64,000 nucleotides of DNA from Scatomorpha sp964345235 (lineage in GTDB: Bacteria; Bacillota; Clostridia; Oscillospirales; Oscillospiraceae). Shown here one piece after another: positions 16,568 to 25,000 of this stretch (positions within the stretch are counted from its first letter, which is position 1; each line of letters starts with the position of its first letter). The stretch spans positions 1 through 64,000 of the forward strand of contig CAYFQE010000002.1 of assembly GCA_964345235.1 (NCBI GenBank), given 5' to 3'. Position numbers and translations under genes: made by a program. The notes beneath the pieces were generated by a model that did not search any database, was not told where the DNA came from, and saw nothing but the letters and a program-made list of their open reading frames with translations.

Positions 16568-19207
16568 TCAGTGAGAGTGCTTTTCTCTCGGGGTTTTAAC
16601 CTGCGCCTGAGCTGCTGCGAGGCGAGCTATGGGCACTCTAAAAGGACTGCAGGAGACATAGTCAAGACCGACTCTGTGGCAGAACTCCACAGAACTGGGC
16701 TCTCCGCCGTGCTCTCCGCAAATGCCGAGGTGCAGATCGGGATTTGTGGCTCTGCCGAGTTTGCATGAGAGCTCTACAAGCTTGCCGACTCCGACTTGGT
16801 CGAGTCTCTCGAACGGGTCGTTATCTAAAATTTGCTTGTCGTAGTACGAAGGCAGGAACTTGGCGGCATCATCTCTTGAGAATCCGAAGGTCATTTGAGT
16901 TAGGTCATTTGTGCCGAAGGAGAAAAACTCAGCGTCCTTTGCAATCTCATCGGACAGGAGCGCAGCTCTCGGTATCTCAATCATGGTGCCGACCAGATAG
17001 TTAAGCTTTGAGCCTCTTTCTTCCTTGACTTTTTCAGCTGTCTCTCTGACTATCTTCGAGACATACTCAAGCTCCTTGAGCTCACAGGTCAGCGGAATCA
17101 TGATTTCGGGAACTATGTTGTAGCCTTCTTTTTCGCTTACATTGATGGCAGCTTCAATTATTGCCCTTGTCTGCATCTCTGCTATCTCGGGATACTTTAC
17201 GGGGAGTCTGCATCCGCGGAAGCCCATCATGGGGTTGGCTTCGTGCAGAGCTCTGATTGTACCCTTGAGATATTCTACGCTTATGTTCATGTCCTCGGCC
17301 AGCTTGACGATATCCTCTTCCTCGGTGGGCAGGAACTCATGCAGAGGCGGGTCTAAAAGTCTTATGGTTACGGGAAGCTCCTTCATAGCTTCGAATATAC
17401 CCTCGAAGTCTTTGCGCTGCATGGGCAGAAGCTTTCCGAGAGCTGTTCTTCTCTGCTCTACTTTATCGGAAAGTATCATTTCACGCATTGCGGGGATTCT
17501 GTCCACCTCGAAGAACATGTGCTCTGTACGGGTGAGGCCTATTCCTTCCGCTCCGAGCTCTATGGCCTTTCTGGCATCGCGCGGAGTATCGGCATTTGTA
17601 CGCACTTTGAGAGCTCTGACTTCGTCTGCCCAAGCCATTACCGTGGCAAAATCTCCGGAAACTTTCGCATCTACCAGAGGAAGCGCTCCCACATAAACTC
17701 TGCCGCTTGAGCCGTCAAGACTGATTACTTCGCCCTCTTTGACTTTGACATCTCCAACTGTAAAGAATTTTTCTTTTTCGTTGATGCGGATATCTCCACA
17801 GCCTGCGACACAACACTTGCCCATACCTCTGGCAACAACGGCTGCGTGAGATGTTCTGCCGCCTGTTGATGTGAGTATACCCTGAGCTGCTACCATGCCC
17901 TCAATGTCATCGGGGTTGGTTTCGTTTCTAACAAGAAGAACCGGTCCGTTTACAGCGGCAATCTTTGCCTCTCTGGCTGTGAAATAAACTCCGCCGACTG
18001 CGGCGCCGGGAGAAGCCGCCAAACCGGAGGCAATCGCCTTGTTGCTCTTAAGGGCATTTTCATCAAAACCGGGGTGCAACAATGCATCGAGCTGGTTCGG
18101 CTCTATCTTCAATAGCGCCTCTTCCTTGGTGCAGACGCCTTCTTTGACCAAATCGGCAGCTATTTTGAGAGCCGCTTGTGCCGTGCGCTTACCGTTTCTG
18201 GTCTGCAGCATGAAGAGCTTGCCTCTTTCTATGGTGAACTCCATATCCTGAACATCCTTGTAGTGAAGCTCAAGCTTCTTGGCCACCGCCCTGAATTCTT
18301 CATACGCCTCATGATTTGTCTCTTTCATGTGCTCGATAGGCTCGGGAGTACGAATACCGGCAACAACATCTTCGCCCTGAGCATTCATGAGGTACTCGCC
18401 GTAGAGCTCGTCTGTGCCGTCTGCAGGGTTGCGCGAGAAAGCGACGCCTGTTCCGCAGTCGTCTCCCATGTTTCCGAAAACCATCATCTGAACATTGACG
18501 GCCGTTCCCCAACTTGAGGGAATGTCGTTTAGGCGGCGGTAAATTATTGCTCTTTCGTTCATCCAGGAGCCGAATACCGCACGGATAGCGGCCATGAGCT
18601 GAATCTTGGGATCCTGAGGGAATTCTTCTCCGCTGATTTCTTTATATAGCGCCTTGAAGCGCTCTGTAAGCTCTACCATGGCCGCGGCGTCAAGATCCGT
18701 ATCGGACTTGGCACCGACTTTTTCCTTGAGCTCATCCATTACCTCTTCATACTTCTGTCTGTCCTGACCCATTGCGACATTTGCAAACATGTTGATGAAG
18801 CGTCTGTAGCTGTCGTATGCCCATCTGGCATTTCCGCTTTGCTCGGCAACACTCTTGCATACTATGTCGTTCATTCCGAGGTTTAAGATTGTGTCCATCA
18901 TACCCGGCATGGATGCGCGGGCGCCGGAGCGCACGGAAACCAAGAGTGGGTTCTCGGCATCGCCAAAGCGTTTGCCGACGAGCTCTTCCAGCTTTTTGAT
19001 GTATTCAAAAATTTCGCTCTCAATCTCGGGGGCTATGCGCTCTCCGTCTTCATAGAACCTTGTGCAGGCTTCTGTTGTAACCGTAAACCCCTGAGGGACG
19101 GGCATTCCGATATTTGTCATTTCCGCAAGGTTTGCTCCCTTGCCGCCGAGGAGGTTGCGCATATCAGCTCGGCCTTCCGAAAACATATAGACATATTTTT
19201 TACTCAT
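16568..19207 (-). CDS. ppdK: pyruvate, phosphate dikinase
   Basis: Interconverts pyruvate + ATP + phosphate and PEP + AMP + PPi; in anaerobes it serves glycolysis with PPi economy or gluconeogenesis. 879 residues, full length. The N-terminal ATP-grasp domain begins with GGKGANLAEMTNIGMPVPQG. The central swivelling domain has the phospho-histidine motif GGRTSHAAVVARGMGK near 455. The C-terminal barrel has GFRGCRLPVKYPEI, and the CGEHGGEP loop with the catalytic cysteine near 833. It has its own sigma-A promoter at 19285-19313, and GAAAGGAAAGAG lies before the ATG. Confidence 0.97.
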   Translation of the reverse strand: MSKKYVYMFSEGRADMRNLLGGKGANLAEMTNIGMPVPQGFTVTTEACTRFYEDGERIAPEIESEIFEYIKKLEELVGKRFGDAENPLLVSVRSGARASMPGMMDTILNLGMNDIVCKSVAEQSGNARWAYDSYRRFINMFANVAMGQDRQKYEEVMDELKEKVGAKSDTDLDAAAMVELTERFKALYKEISGEEFPQDPKIQLMAAIRAVFGSWMNERAIIYRRLNDIPSSWGTAVNVQMMVFGNMGDDCGTGVAFSRNPADGTDELYGEYLMNAQGEDVVAGIRTPEPIEHMKETNHEAYEEFRAVAKKLELHYKDVQDMEFTIERGKLFMLQTRNGKRTAQAALKIAADLVKEGVCTKEEALLKIEPNQLDALLHPGFDENALKSNKAIASGLAASPGAAVGGVYFTAREAKIAAVNGPVLLVRNETNPDDIEGMVAAQGILTSTGGRTSHAAVVARGMGKCCVAGCGDIRINEKEKFFTVGDVKVKEGEVISLDGSSGRVYVGALPLVDAKVSGDFATVMAWADEVRALKVRTNADTPRDARKAIELGAEGIGLTRTEHMFFEVDRIPAMREMILSDKVEQRRTALGKLLPMQRKDFEGIFEAMKELPVTIRLLDPPLHEFLPTEEEDIVKLAEDMNISVEYLKGTIRALHEANPMMGFRGCRLPVKYPEIAEMQTRAIIEAAINVSEKEGYNIVPEIMIPLTCELKELEYVSKIVRETAEKVKEERGSKLNYLVGTMIEIPRAALLSDEIAKDAEFFSFGTNDLTQMTFGFSRDDAAKFLPSYYDKQILDNDPFERLDQVGVGKLVELSCKLGRATNPDLHLGICGEHGGEPSSVEFCHRVGLDYVSCSPFRVPIARLAAAQAQVKTPREKHSH

Positions 19208-19284
19208 ATCTCTTTCCTTTCAAACTGTGGTATTCGCTGTATTAACGACTTTTCTCATTGTAATCGACCTAAATTGCGTTACTA

Positions 19285-19313
19285 ATTATATGCTTTTTAC
19301 ATCTGTTTTTCAA
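19285..19313 (-). promoter_or_regulatory. ppdK promoter
   Basis: On the minus strand, TTGAAA (19313-19308), 17 bases, TATAAT (19290-19285), about 78 bases before the start codon. Confidence 0.8.
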
Positions 19314-19385
19314 GCATATTCACTGCTTTGTACAAATATTCTGTGAAGCAACCTGTTTCTTGCAAAAAGCGGGTGCAGATAAAGA

Positions 19386-19409
19386 AATAGCGCCTAAAAA
19401 GGCGCTATT
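19386..19409 (-). terminator. terminator of the ylxM-rsmA operon
   Basis: A 9-bp stem, AATAGCGCC / GGCGCTATT, that overlaps the rsmA stop codon; on the minus strand it is followed by a short, weak T-rich stretch. Confidence 0.65.
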
Positions 19410-20283
19410 ATCTCTCTTTTATTTTATATATTTCATTTGAAAGTCTTGCGTATGAGTCGGGAGAAACAGTTTCGGCTCTCTGCCCCGGGTCCAACCCCAC
19501 CGCATTCAAAACATCTTTGAGCTGTTCTTTGTTGAGTTTCAGCTCCCCTGCACTCATGGAGTTCAGTAAGGTCTTTCTTCTTTGAGAAAACGCAGAGCGA
19601 TATGTTGCCCTAAAAAGTTCCGGATCTTTAAGTTCTACTGTAAAGCTTTTTCTGGGGGTAAGCTTAATGACCGCCGAATCCACCTTTGGCATAGGCATGA
19701 AATCTTCGCTTCCAAGCTCGAAAAGTTTTTCAGTCTCGCAGAAATAATTTACAAATACTGAAAAAGCGCCGAAGTTGCGGCCGCCCTCGCGGGCGCATAT
19801 TCTCTCTGCCGTTTCCTTTTGAAGCATAAGCGTAATCTCGGAAAAGAGTTTTGACTCTATGAGTTTAACAATCATCGGGCTTGTGATATTGTATGGGAGA
19901 TTTGCGCAGAAAAGAATTTTTTCAAACTCCCCCGCCTTTAAAGCAAGCTCCCTAAAATCTACTTTCAAAGCATCGGCTTCTATAATCTCTATGTTATCTC
20001 TACCTGTGAGAGTCTCGTTTAAAAGCGGTATGAGTCTTTTATCGAGCTCTATACTGATAAGTTTTGAAGCCCTTAGGGACAGCTCATAGCTGAGACAGCC
20101 AACCCCGGGGCCCACCTCGAAAACAAGACTCTTTGAATCGGCACCCGAGAGCTCGGCTATTCTTTCGGGAATGAGCGGATTTATAATAAAATTTTGTCCC
20201 AGAGACTTCGAAAATTTAAAGCCGTATTTAGAAAGTATTGTTTTTAAAAACTCGGGATTGGTAAGCCTTTTATTCACATCCAT
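19408..20283 (-). CDS. rsmA: 16S rRNA dimethyladenosine transferase (KsgA/RsmA)
   Basis: Dimethylates the two adjacent adenines in the 3' terminal hairpin of 16S rRNA, a late small-subunit check. 291 residues. The SAM motifs are SLGQNFIIN near 26 and VFEVGPGVGCLSYEL near 54; the catalytic motif is CANLPYNITSPMIVKL near 130 (NLPY), and a C-terminal helical domain follows. The start overlaps the upstream acetyltransferase gene by 10 bases. It is the last gene of the ribosome and SRP operon here; in many Clostridia rsmA sits elsewhere. Confidence 0.96.
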   Translation of the reverse strand: MDVNKRLTNPEFLKTILSKYGFKFSKSLGQNFIINPLIPERIAELSGADSKSLVFEVGPGVGCLSYELSLRASKLISIELDKRLIPLLNETLTGRDNIEIIEADALKVDFRELALKAGEFEKILFCANLPYNITSPMIVKLIESKLFSEITLMLQKETAERICAREGGRNFGAFSVFVNYFCETEKLFELGSEDFMPMPKVDSAVIKLTPRKSFTVELKDPELFRATYRSAFSQRRKTLLNSMSAGELKLNKEQLKDVLNAVGLDPGQRAETVSPDSYARLSNEIYKIKER

Positions 20284-20804
20284 ATTTCTTTAGAAAAAGC
20301 GCTTCGCTTCTTATCGCGTCCTTCATTGGAATCGATTTCAATCACGCCGAGATAACTAAAGCCATGGCGCTCTATGCTCTTTAGCATTGGTTTGTTCTTG
20401 GCATGTGTATCGACAAACAAAAACTTTTTCCCGGCGCCGGCAGCCAATCTCTCCGCCTCTGTAAAGGCTCTTTGCGCGAAAGCTCTGCCTCTAAACTTCA
20501 TATCAACCATAACTCTGTGTATGGCGGCGGTTTTTCCTTTCATTTCTTCGGGAATAAATTCCCGATACTCTTTCTCGTCCTCTAAAATCAAGGTGAAATA
20601 TGCAATAATATTAGCTTCGGATTCGAACAAGTATCCCCTTCCCAAATCTATGTCAGTTTTGATTAAACCCACATGCAGTTCTTTATTCTGCCACTGGTCC
20701 ACACCCATTTCTTTAAGTCCGTTGGCGCAGCGGTCACGGATAGCTATGAGCTCATTGATATCTTTAATTTCGGCTTTTCTAAACTTAATATCTTCGGCAA
20801 ACAC
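20274..20804 (-). CDS. GNAT family N-acetyltransferase
   Basis: 176 residues, a single GNAT fold. KFRKAEIKDINELIAIRDRC forms the first strand and helix; AAIHRVMVDMKFRGRAFAQRA near 115 holds the acetyl-CoA pyrophosphate loop (RGRAFA fitting Q/RxxGxG/A), and MLKSIERHGFSYLG closes the fold. The substrate is unknown. It lies between trmD and rsmA where rplS often stands, and it is similar by eye along its whole length to the C-terminal tail of the adjacent trmD product (for example GRGYLFESEANIIAY against GRGWIFQTELLDIGY). A local duplication is therefore likely. Confidence 0.85.
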   Translation of the reverse strand: MFAEDIKFRKAEIKDINELIAIRDRCANGLKEMGVDQWQNKELHVGLIKTDIDLGRGYLFESEANIIAYFTLILEDEKEYREFIPEEMKGKTAAIHRVMVDMKFRGRAFAQRAFTEAERLAAGAGKKFLFVDTHAKNKPMLKSIERHGFSYLGVIEIDSNEGRDKKRSAFSKEIWM

Positions 20805-20810
20805 TTGAAC

Positions 20811-22061
20811 TCACCTCACATTTTTATTGTACACAAGCCTTTGATCCGATTCATCCTCGCCTTTAATAACACCTATGCTGTAATAACCCAAATCGGATAT
20901 CAGCTCTCTTAAAAAAACATCGTTCTCTCTCGTAAGAATGAGCATTTCATTTTTTGCCATGCCTAAAGCCAGCTCCTCGGCAAACTGAATCATCTCGAGG
21001 GCATAATTTTCGATTCTGAACTCAGCTTGAAGTATTATGTGGCTTATCACGGCGCATATATCTCTTATGGGTGCAATAACCCCATCGTAAAACTCAATTT
21101 CGAAAAACTCTTTTTCTCCCATGCCGAGATAGCCTATATCGAGTAGCTCCGTTTGAAATATCCAGCCTCTGCCGGCCTTAAGCTCGTTCTCTAAACTTTG
21201 AATAAACTCGTAGTCAACTTTTTCGCCTATGGCCTCCGCAGTATCGAGACAGAGATTTTCTATATACGGCAAATCGTCGGCGCTTGCAGGCCTGAAGTCT
21301 GTTTTTTCCTCGTTTTTAAGCTCTTCGTTCTTTAAAAGAAGCAAGTCATCGTCGCTGAGCGTTCTGTCATCCAAAAGATCGGGTCTTTTTCTGCGTGTTC
21401 TTAGCAGCTGTTCGCGTCTGCGCCAAATCTCTATCTCTCTGTGATTTCCCGATAGCAAAACCGAAGGAACTTTCATACCTTCCCAAACATAGGGTCTGGT
21501 ATATTGAGGATACTCCAAGAGTCCGTCCCAATGACTCTCGCTGACAAAGCAGTCGTCCTCTCGCAGAACTCCCGGAACCATTCGCAAAACCGCATCTGCC
21601 ACAGCCATAGCGGCAATTTCTCCGCCACTTATCACGAAATCGCCCAAGCTTATCTCTTCGTCCACACAGAGCTCTATAAAACGCTCGTCTACGCCCTCAT
21701 AGTGGCCGCAAATCAAAATAAGCTGCTCATAGTCTTTTACAAGTCTTTTTGCGACCTCTTGGTTAAACACCTCTCCCTGCGGACTTAAATATATCACCCT
21801 TCTTTTTCTATCGGGATTTGCGGCAATAACGCTGTCTAAGCAGGATTTGAGCGGCTGAGCATTCATAATCAGTCCCAGGCCGCCTCCATACGGATAATCA
21901 TCCACCTGCTTTTGCTTGTTTTCGGTAAAATCTCTTATCTGAACGCTGTTTACAACTATCTTCCCGGCTTTCTGAGCCCTGCCTATTATGCTTGAGTTCA
22001 TCATGGCAGACACTGCTTCGGGAAAGAGAGTTAATATATCTACTCTATACGCTTCTCTCAT
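20811..22061 (-). CDS. trmD: tRNA (guanine-37-N1)-methyltransferase with C-terminal GNAT-like domain
   Basis: 416 residues, far longer than the usual 230-250. Residues 1 to about 240 are a complete TrmD: RVDILTLFPEAV at the start, DDYPYGGGLGL, and the trefoil knot SAM site GHYEGVDERF and LGDFVISGGEIAA. It methylates G37 of tRNAs such as tRNA-Pro(GGG) and keeps reading frame. A short acidic linker leads at about 252 to a GNAT-like domain of some 160 residues. That tail lacks a clear acetyl-CoA loop: FRIENYALEM stands where the neighbour has FRGRAFAQRA. The start is the ATG at 22061 with AAGGAA upstream; a TTG six codons earlier lies inside rimM. Confidence 0.93.
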   Translation of the reverse strand: MREAYRVDILTLFPEAVSAMMNSSIIGRAQKAGKIVVNSVQIRDFTENKQKQVDDYPYGGGLGLIMNAQPLKSCLDSVIAANPDRKRRVIYLSPQGEVFNQEVAKRLVKDYEQLILICGHYEGVDERFIELCVDEEISLGDFVISGGEIAAMAVADAVLRMVPGVLREDDCFVSESHWDGLLEYPQYTRPYVWEGMKVPSVLLSGNHREIEIWRRREQLLRTRRKRPDLLDDRTLSDDDLLLLKNEELKNEEKTDFRPASADDLPYIENLCLDTAEAIGEKVDYEFIQSLENELKAGRGWIFQTELLDIGYLGMGEKEFFEIEFYDGVIAPIRDICAVISHIILQAEFRIENYALEMIQFAEELALGMAKNEMLILTRENDVFLRELISDLGYYSIGVIKGEDESDQRLVYNKNVR

Positions 22062-22065
22062 TAAG

Positions 22066-22548
22066 CTACATTCCTTCAATCAAACGAACCTTTATAAGTC
22101 CTTTTTCGGCATCTGTCTCTATTATAAATTCGGGATTTTGCGGGATAAGGCGTTCTCTTTCTCCTTTTACAACATAAATAATACCGGCAGGTGTATCTAT
22201 AAACTCGACCAATCTGCCTATATTGCCCTCTTTTTCGTCTACTACTTCTGCACCGAGTATATCCTGAAGAAAATACCGGCCTTTGGGAAGCTGTGCGTCT
22301 TCTCTCGAAATGTAAACCGCCTTATTTCTGAACTCCTCAGCGCTTTCTCTGTCATTGACGGCGCTGAGTTTTACAAGAAGTCTGCCCTTATGCTCTCGGC
22401 TTTCCTCGACATCATAAGGTTTATTGTCTATATAAAATTTTTTAAATTTCTTTATAAAATCAAGGGAATCGGCCTCGGATTCGAGCTTAATCTCGCCTCT
22501 GACGCCGTGGGTCCCGACTATTCTCGCAATTCTGATATACTTTTCCAT
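22066..22548 (-). CDS. rimM: ribosome maturation factor RimM
   Basis: Binds S19 and helps maturation of the 30S head. 160 residues. The N-terminal RimM domain begins IRIARIVGTHGVRGEIKL, and the PRC-barrel follows from about 90 (GRYFLQDILGAEVVDEKEGNIG). The ATG follows a hairpin and T run directly and has no Shine-Dalgarno sequence, so its translation may depend on coupling or on read-through transcripts. Its order after rpsP and khpA and before trmD is the conserved one. Confidence 0.95.
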   Translation of the reverse strand: MEKYIRIARIVGTHGVRGEIKLESEADSLDFIKKFKKFYIDNKPYDVEESREHKGRLLVKLSAVNDRESAEEFRNKAVYISREDAQLPKGRYFLQDILGAEVVDEKEGNIGRLVEFIDTPAGIIYVVKGERERLIPQNPEFIIETDAEKGLIKVRLIEGM

Positions 22549-22550
22549 TA

Positions 22551-22594
22551 ATAAAAAAAAGCAATTTTGGGGGGCATTATACGCCCCCTAAAAT
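22551..22594 (-). terminator. internal hairpin with T run between khpA and rimM
   Basis: On the minus strand, ATTTTAGGGGGC / GCCCCCCAAAAT with one A-C mismatch, then GC and a run of eight Ts ending just before the rimM start. It looks like a true intrinsic terminator inside the r-protein operon, so it probably lowers rimM-trmD expression relative to rpsP. Confidence 0.75.
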
Positions 22595-22827
22595 CAGTCC
22601 ATAATATCCACAGAGACTCTTTTTCTTTTTTTTCTGGCCACAGACTTCATGAGAGTTCTTATCTCTTTGGCTATTCTGCCGTGACGGCCTATGACCTTAC
22701 CCATATCGGAATCGGCAACTCTAACCTCAAAGACTATATCGCCGCCGTTTCCCTTGCGCTCTGTAATCGACACCTCGTCGGGATTATCGACAAGATTCTT
22801 AACAATATACGTAAGAAGTTCCTTCAT
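22594..22827 (-). CDS. khpA: KH-domain RNA-binding protein KhpA
   Basis: 77 residues, one type II KH domain with the GxxG loop in GKVIGRHGRIAKEIRTLM near 43-60. KhpA pairs with KhpB/Jag in Gram-positive bacteria and affects cell elongation and division through RNA binding. It is placed between rpsP and rimM, the usual position. AGAGGC lies before the ATG. Confidence 0.95.
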   Translation of the reverse strand: MKELLTYIVKNLVDNPDEVSITERKGNGGDIVFEVRVADSDMGKVIGRHGRIAKEIRTLMKSVARKKRKRVSVDIMD

Positions 22828-22829
22828 TA

Positions 22830-23069
22830 TTAAGCCTCTGCTTTCTTGATAAGAGCTCTGACTGTGTCTGTGGGCTGTGCGCCCTGGGAAACCCAGTACT
22901 TCGCACGCTCCAGATCAACTCTGAGCTTGTCGTTGTTCTCTGCTGAAGGATCATAAATTCCGATCTCTTCAATAACCTTGCCGTTGCGTGCGGTGCGGGA
23001 ATCTGCAACAACTATTCTATAAAAGGGCATTTTCTTTGCACCTACTCTTTTAAGCCTGATTTTTACCAT
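22830..23069 (-). CDS. rpsP: 30S ribosomal protein S16
   Basis: 79 residues, full length, starting [20 protein letters not shown] and containing IEEIGIYDP and the closing [11 protein letters not shown]. It is an assembly protein of the 30S body. GGAGGTG lies before the ATG. It sits 30 bases after ffh and two bases before khpA. Confidence 0.98.
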   Translation of the reverse strand: MVKIRLKRVGAKKMPFYRIVVADSRTARNGKVIEEIGIYDPSAENNDKLRVDLERAKYWVSQGAQPTDTVRALIKKAEA

Positions 23070-23099
23070 TTTTTCACCTCCGTTTTCTTATACTTCTAT

Positions 23100-24452
23100 C
23101 TAGAAACCGGGAAATCCGCTCATTCCCGGGAATCCGCCCATTTTTCCGAGCTTCTTGCGTTTAATGCCCGGCGCTGTCATACTCCTTATCATTTTGTTCA
23201 TCATCTCATACTGCTTCAAGAGCCTGTTGAGATCCGTTACATTCGTTCCGCTACCCGCCGCTATTCTCTTTTTGCGTGAACTGCCGAGTATGTTCGGGTT
23301 TTCGCGCTCCTTGGGAGTCATCGAAAGAATGATGGCCTCTGTCTTTTTCATAATGTCCTCATCGGGCTTTACTCCTTTAAGCCCGCTCATTCCGGGAATC
23401 ATTGCCGCTATGTCTTCAAGCGAACCCATGCTTCTCAGCTGTACAAGCTGGTCATAGTAGTCGGCCAATGTGAACTTGTGTTTTTTTAGTTTCTCGGCCA
23501 GCTCCGTCGCCTTTTTCTCGTCGAAGCTCTTCTCAGCCTTTTCTATGAGAGAAAGCACATCGCCCATTCCCAAGATTCTGCTCGCCATTCTGTCGGGATA
23601 GAAGGGCTCAAGCTTGTCCATCTTTTCGCCGGTTCCCGTAAATTTGATTGGCTTTCCCGTCATAGCCGTGACTGAAAGTGCGGCTCCGCCTCTGGCATCG
23701 CCGTCTAATTTACTTAGAAGCAGGCCCGTAATATCGAGCTTTTCATCGAAGCTTTGGGCAACATTTACCGCATCCTGACCCGTCATGGCATCGACAACAA
23801 GCATGATTTCCGAGGGTTTTATGGCATCTTTTATGCTTATAAGCTCCTGCATCAGCTCTTCGTCGATGTGCAGTCGGCCGGCTGTATCTACTATTACCAA
23901 ATCGTTGCCGAATTTTTTGGCGTGAGCTATGCCCGCCTCGGCTATCTGCACCGGGTTGCCTTTTCCTTGCTCGAACACGGGAATTTCCGTGTCTTTGCCG
24001 AGTTTAATAAGCTGGTCTATTGCCGCAGGTCTGTAGACATCGCAGGCGACAAGGAGCGGTCTTTTGCCGAGTTTTTTTTGGTTTAAAGCGAGCTTTGCGG
24101 CATTCGTTGTTTTACCGGCGCCCTGCAAGCCGACCATCATGACAACACTGGGACTCTTGGATGATAGATTTAATTTTTTGTTCTCGCTTCCCATGAGAGC
24201 TGTGAGCTCGTCGTTGACTATCTTAATTAACATCTGCGCCGGAGAAAGACTCTCGAGCACTTCTCGATTTTTCGCTTTTTCGGAGATGCGTTTGACGAAA
24301 TCTTTAACCAGCTTGAAGTTGACATCGGCCTCCAGAAGAGCGAGCCTCACATCGCGCATAGCCTCGTTTATGTCCATCTCCGTAAGCCTTCCCTTGCCCT
24401 TGAGCTTTCGGAAGGTTGTTTCAAGTTTATCGGACAGGCTTTCAAATGCCAT
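23100..24452 (-). CDS. ffh: signal recognition particle protein Ffh
   Basis: SRP54 GTPase that delivers nascent membrane proteins to FtsY. 450 residues: the N domain, then the G domain with GLQGAGKTTNAAKLA near 107, DTAGRLHID near 190 and SKLDGDARGGAA near 247, and a methionine-rich M domain from about 300 that binds the 4.5S/6S RNA. The C-terminus ends in MGGFPGMSGFPGF. The ylxM stop and the ffh ATG are directly adjacent, with AAGGAG inside the ylxM end. The SRP RNA gene is not seen in the window. Confidence 0.98.
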   Translation of the reverse strand: MAFESLSDKLETTFRKLKGKGRLTEMDINEAMRDVRLALLEADVNFKLVKDFVKRISEKAKNREVLESLSPAQMLIKIVNDELTALMGSENKKLNLSSKSPSVVMMVGLQGAGKTTNAAKLALNQKKLGKRPLLVACDVYRPAAIDQLIKLGKDTEIPVFEQGKGNPVQIAEAGIAHAKKFGNDLVIVDTAGRLHIDEELMQELISIKDAIKPSEIMLVVDAMTGQDAVNVAQSFDEKLDITGLLLSKLDGDARGGAALSVTAMTGKPIKFTGTGEKMDKLEPFYPDRMASRILGMGDVLSLIEKAEKSFDEKKATELAEKLKKHKFTLADYYDQLVQLRSMGSLEDIAAMIPGMSGLKGVKPDEDIMKKTEAIILSMTPKERENPNILGSSRKKRIAAGSGTNVTDLNRLLKQYEMMNKMIRSMTAPGIKRKKLGKMGGFPGMSGFPGF

Positions 24453-24827
24453 TTATATCTCCTTTATGTTCCACTTGAGGTCGATAGCTGACATGCTCTT
24501 CAGCCGCTCGACACTCTTTCTTATTATCTCCCCCGACGCTTCTTTGTCGTCTAAATTCATCTCATCCAGTTCTCGTCCGATACCGGCCAGCTCGTCGGCC
24601 AATTTTTCCATAAGGCCTATAAACCCAAGCTTCCGCTCCGCCTCTGATAATGTGTTTTCCGCCCTTCCCAAAGCATCCCAGACACCTTGGCGGGAAAAAC
24701 CGACCTTCTCGGCAATTTCAGCAAGGCTGAAGTCTTCGTTGTAGTACAGATCGTAATATTCTCTCTGTCTCTCGGAGAGCAGGCCTGAATAAAAATCGAA
24801 AAGCCTGGCTTTTTCGACAATATCCAT
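24453..24827 (-). CDS. ylxM: YlxM/UPF0122 family DNA-binding protein
   Basis: 124 residues. The sigma-70 region-4-like helix-turn-helix is LLSERQREYYDLYYNEDFSL through AEKVGFSRQGVWDAL. YlxM homologues are encoded beside ffh in Bacillota and are thought to modulate SRP; the C-terminal 45 residues here are an acidic helical extension. It is the first gene of the operon, behind a perfect promoter, with GGGGAGGG upstream of the ATG. Confidence 0.93.
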   Translation of the reverse strand: MDIVEKARLFDFYSGLLSERQREYYDLYYNEDFSLAEIAEKVGFSRQGVWDALGRAENTLSEAERKLGFIGLMEKLADELAGIGRELDEMNLDDKEASGEIIRKSVERLKSMSAIDLKWNIKEI

Positions 24828-24884
24828 CTTAGGCGCCCTCCCCTCATTAAAGTTCTGTCAAGCCCGATGTTTTACATCTTTGCA

Positions 24885-24913
24885 ATTATACGGGTTCGAA
24901 CTATCTCTGTCAA
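24885..24913 (-). promoter_or_regulatory. consensus sigma-A promoter of the ylxM-ffh-rpsP operon
   Basis: On the minus strand TTGACA (24913-24908), exactly 17 bases, TATAAT (24890-24885): a full consensus match. Confidence 0.92.
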
Positions 24914-24966
24914 GCTTTTTCTTTTACAACAGAAATATTTTTTTGATGTTTTATCTCTCCCTTTTA

Positions 24967-24975
24967 TGTTATACT
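24967..24975 (+). promoter_or_regulatory. extended -10 promoter of the M16 protein operon
   Basis: TGTTATACT, an extended -10 (TGn + TATACT), 25 bases before the start codon. No good -35 is visible at the normal distance. Confidence 0.5.
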
Positions 24976-25000
24976 AAACAAGGTATTTCAGGAGGCAATT

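Noticed and set aside
24064..24744. 226-codon plus-strand ORF opposite ffh and ylxM
   Set aside because: A serine- and leucine-rich antisense shadow of two well-supported genes; no ribosome binding site and no family match.
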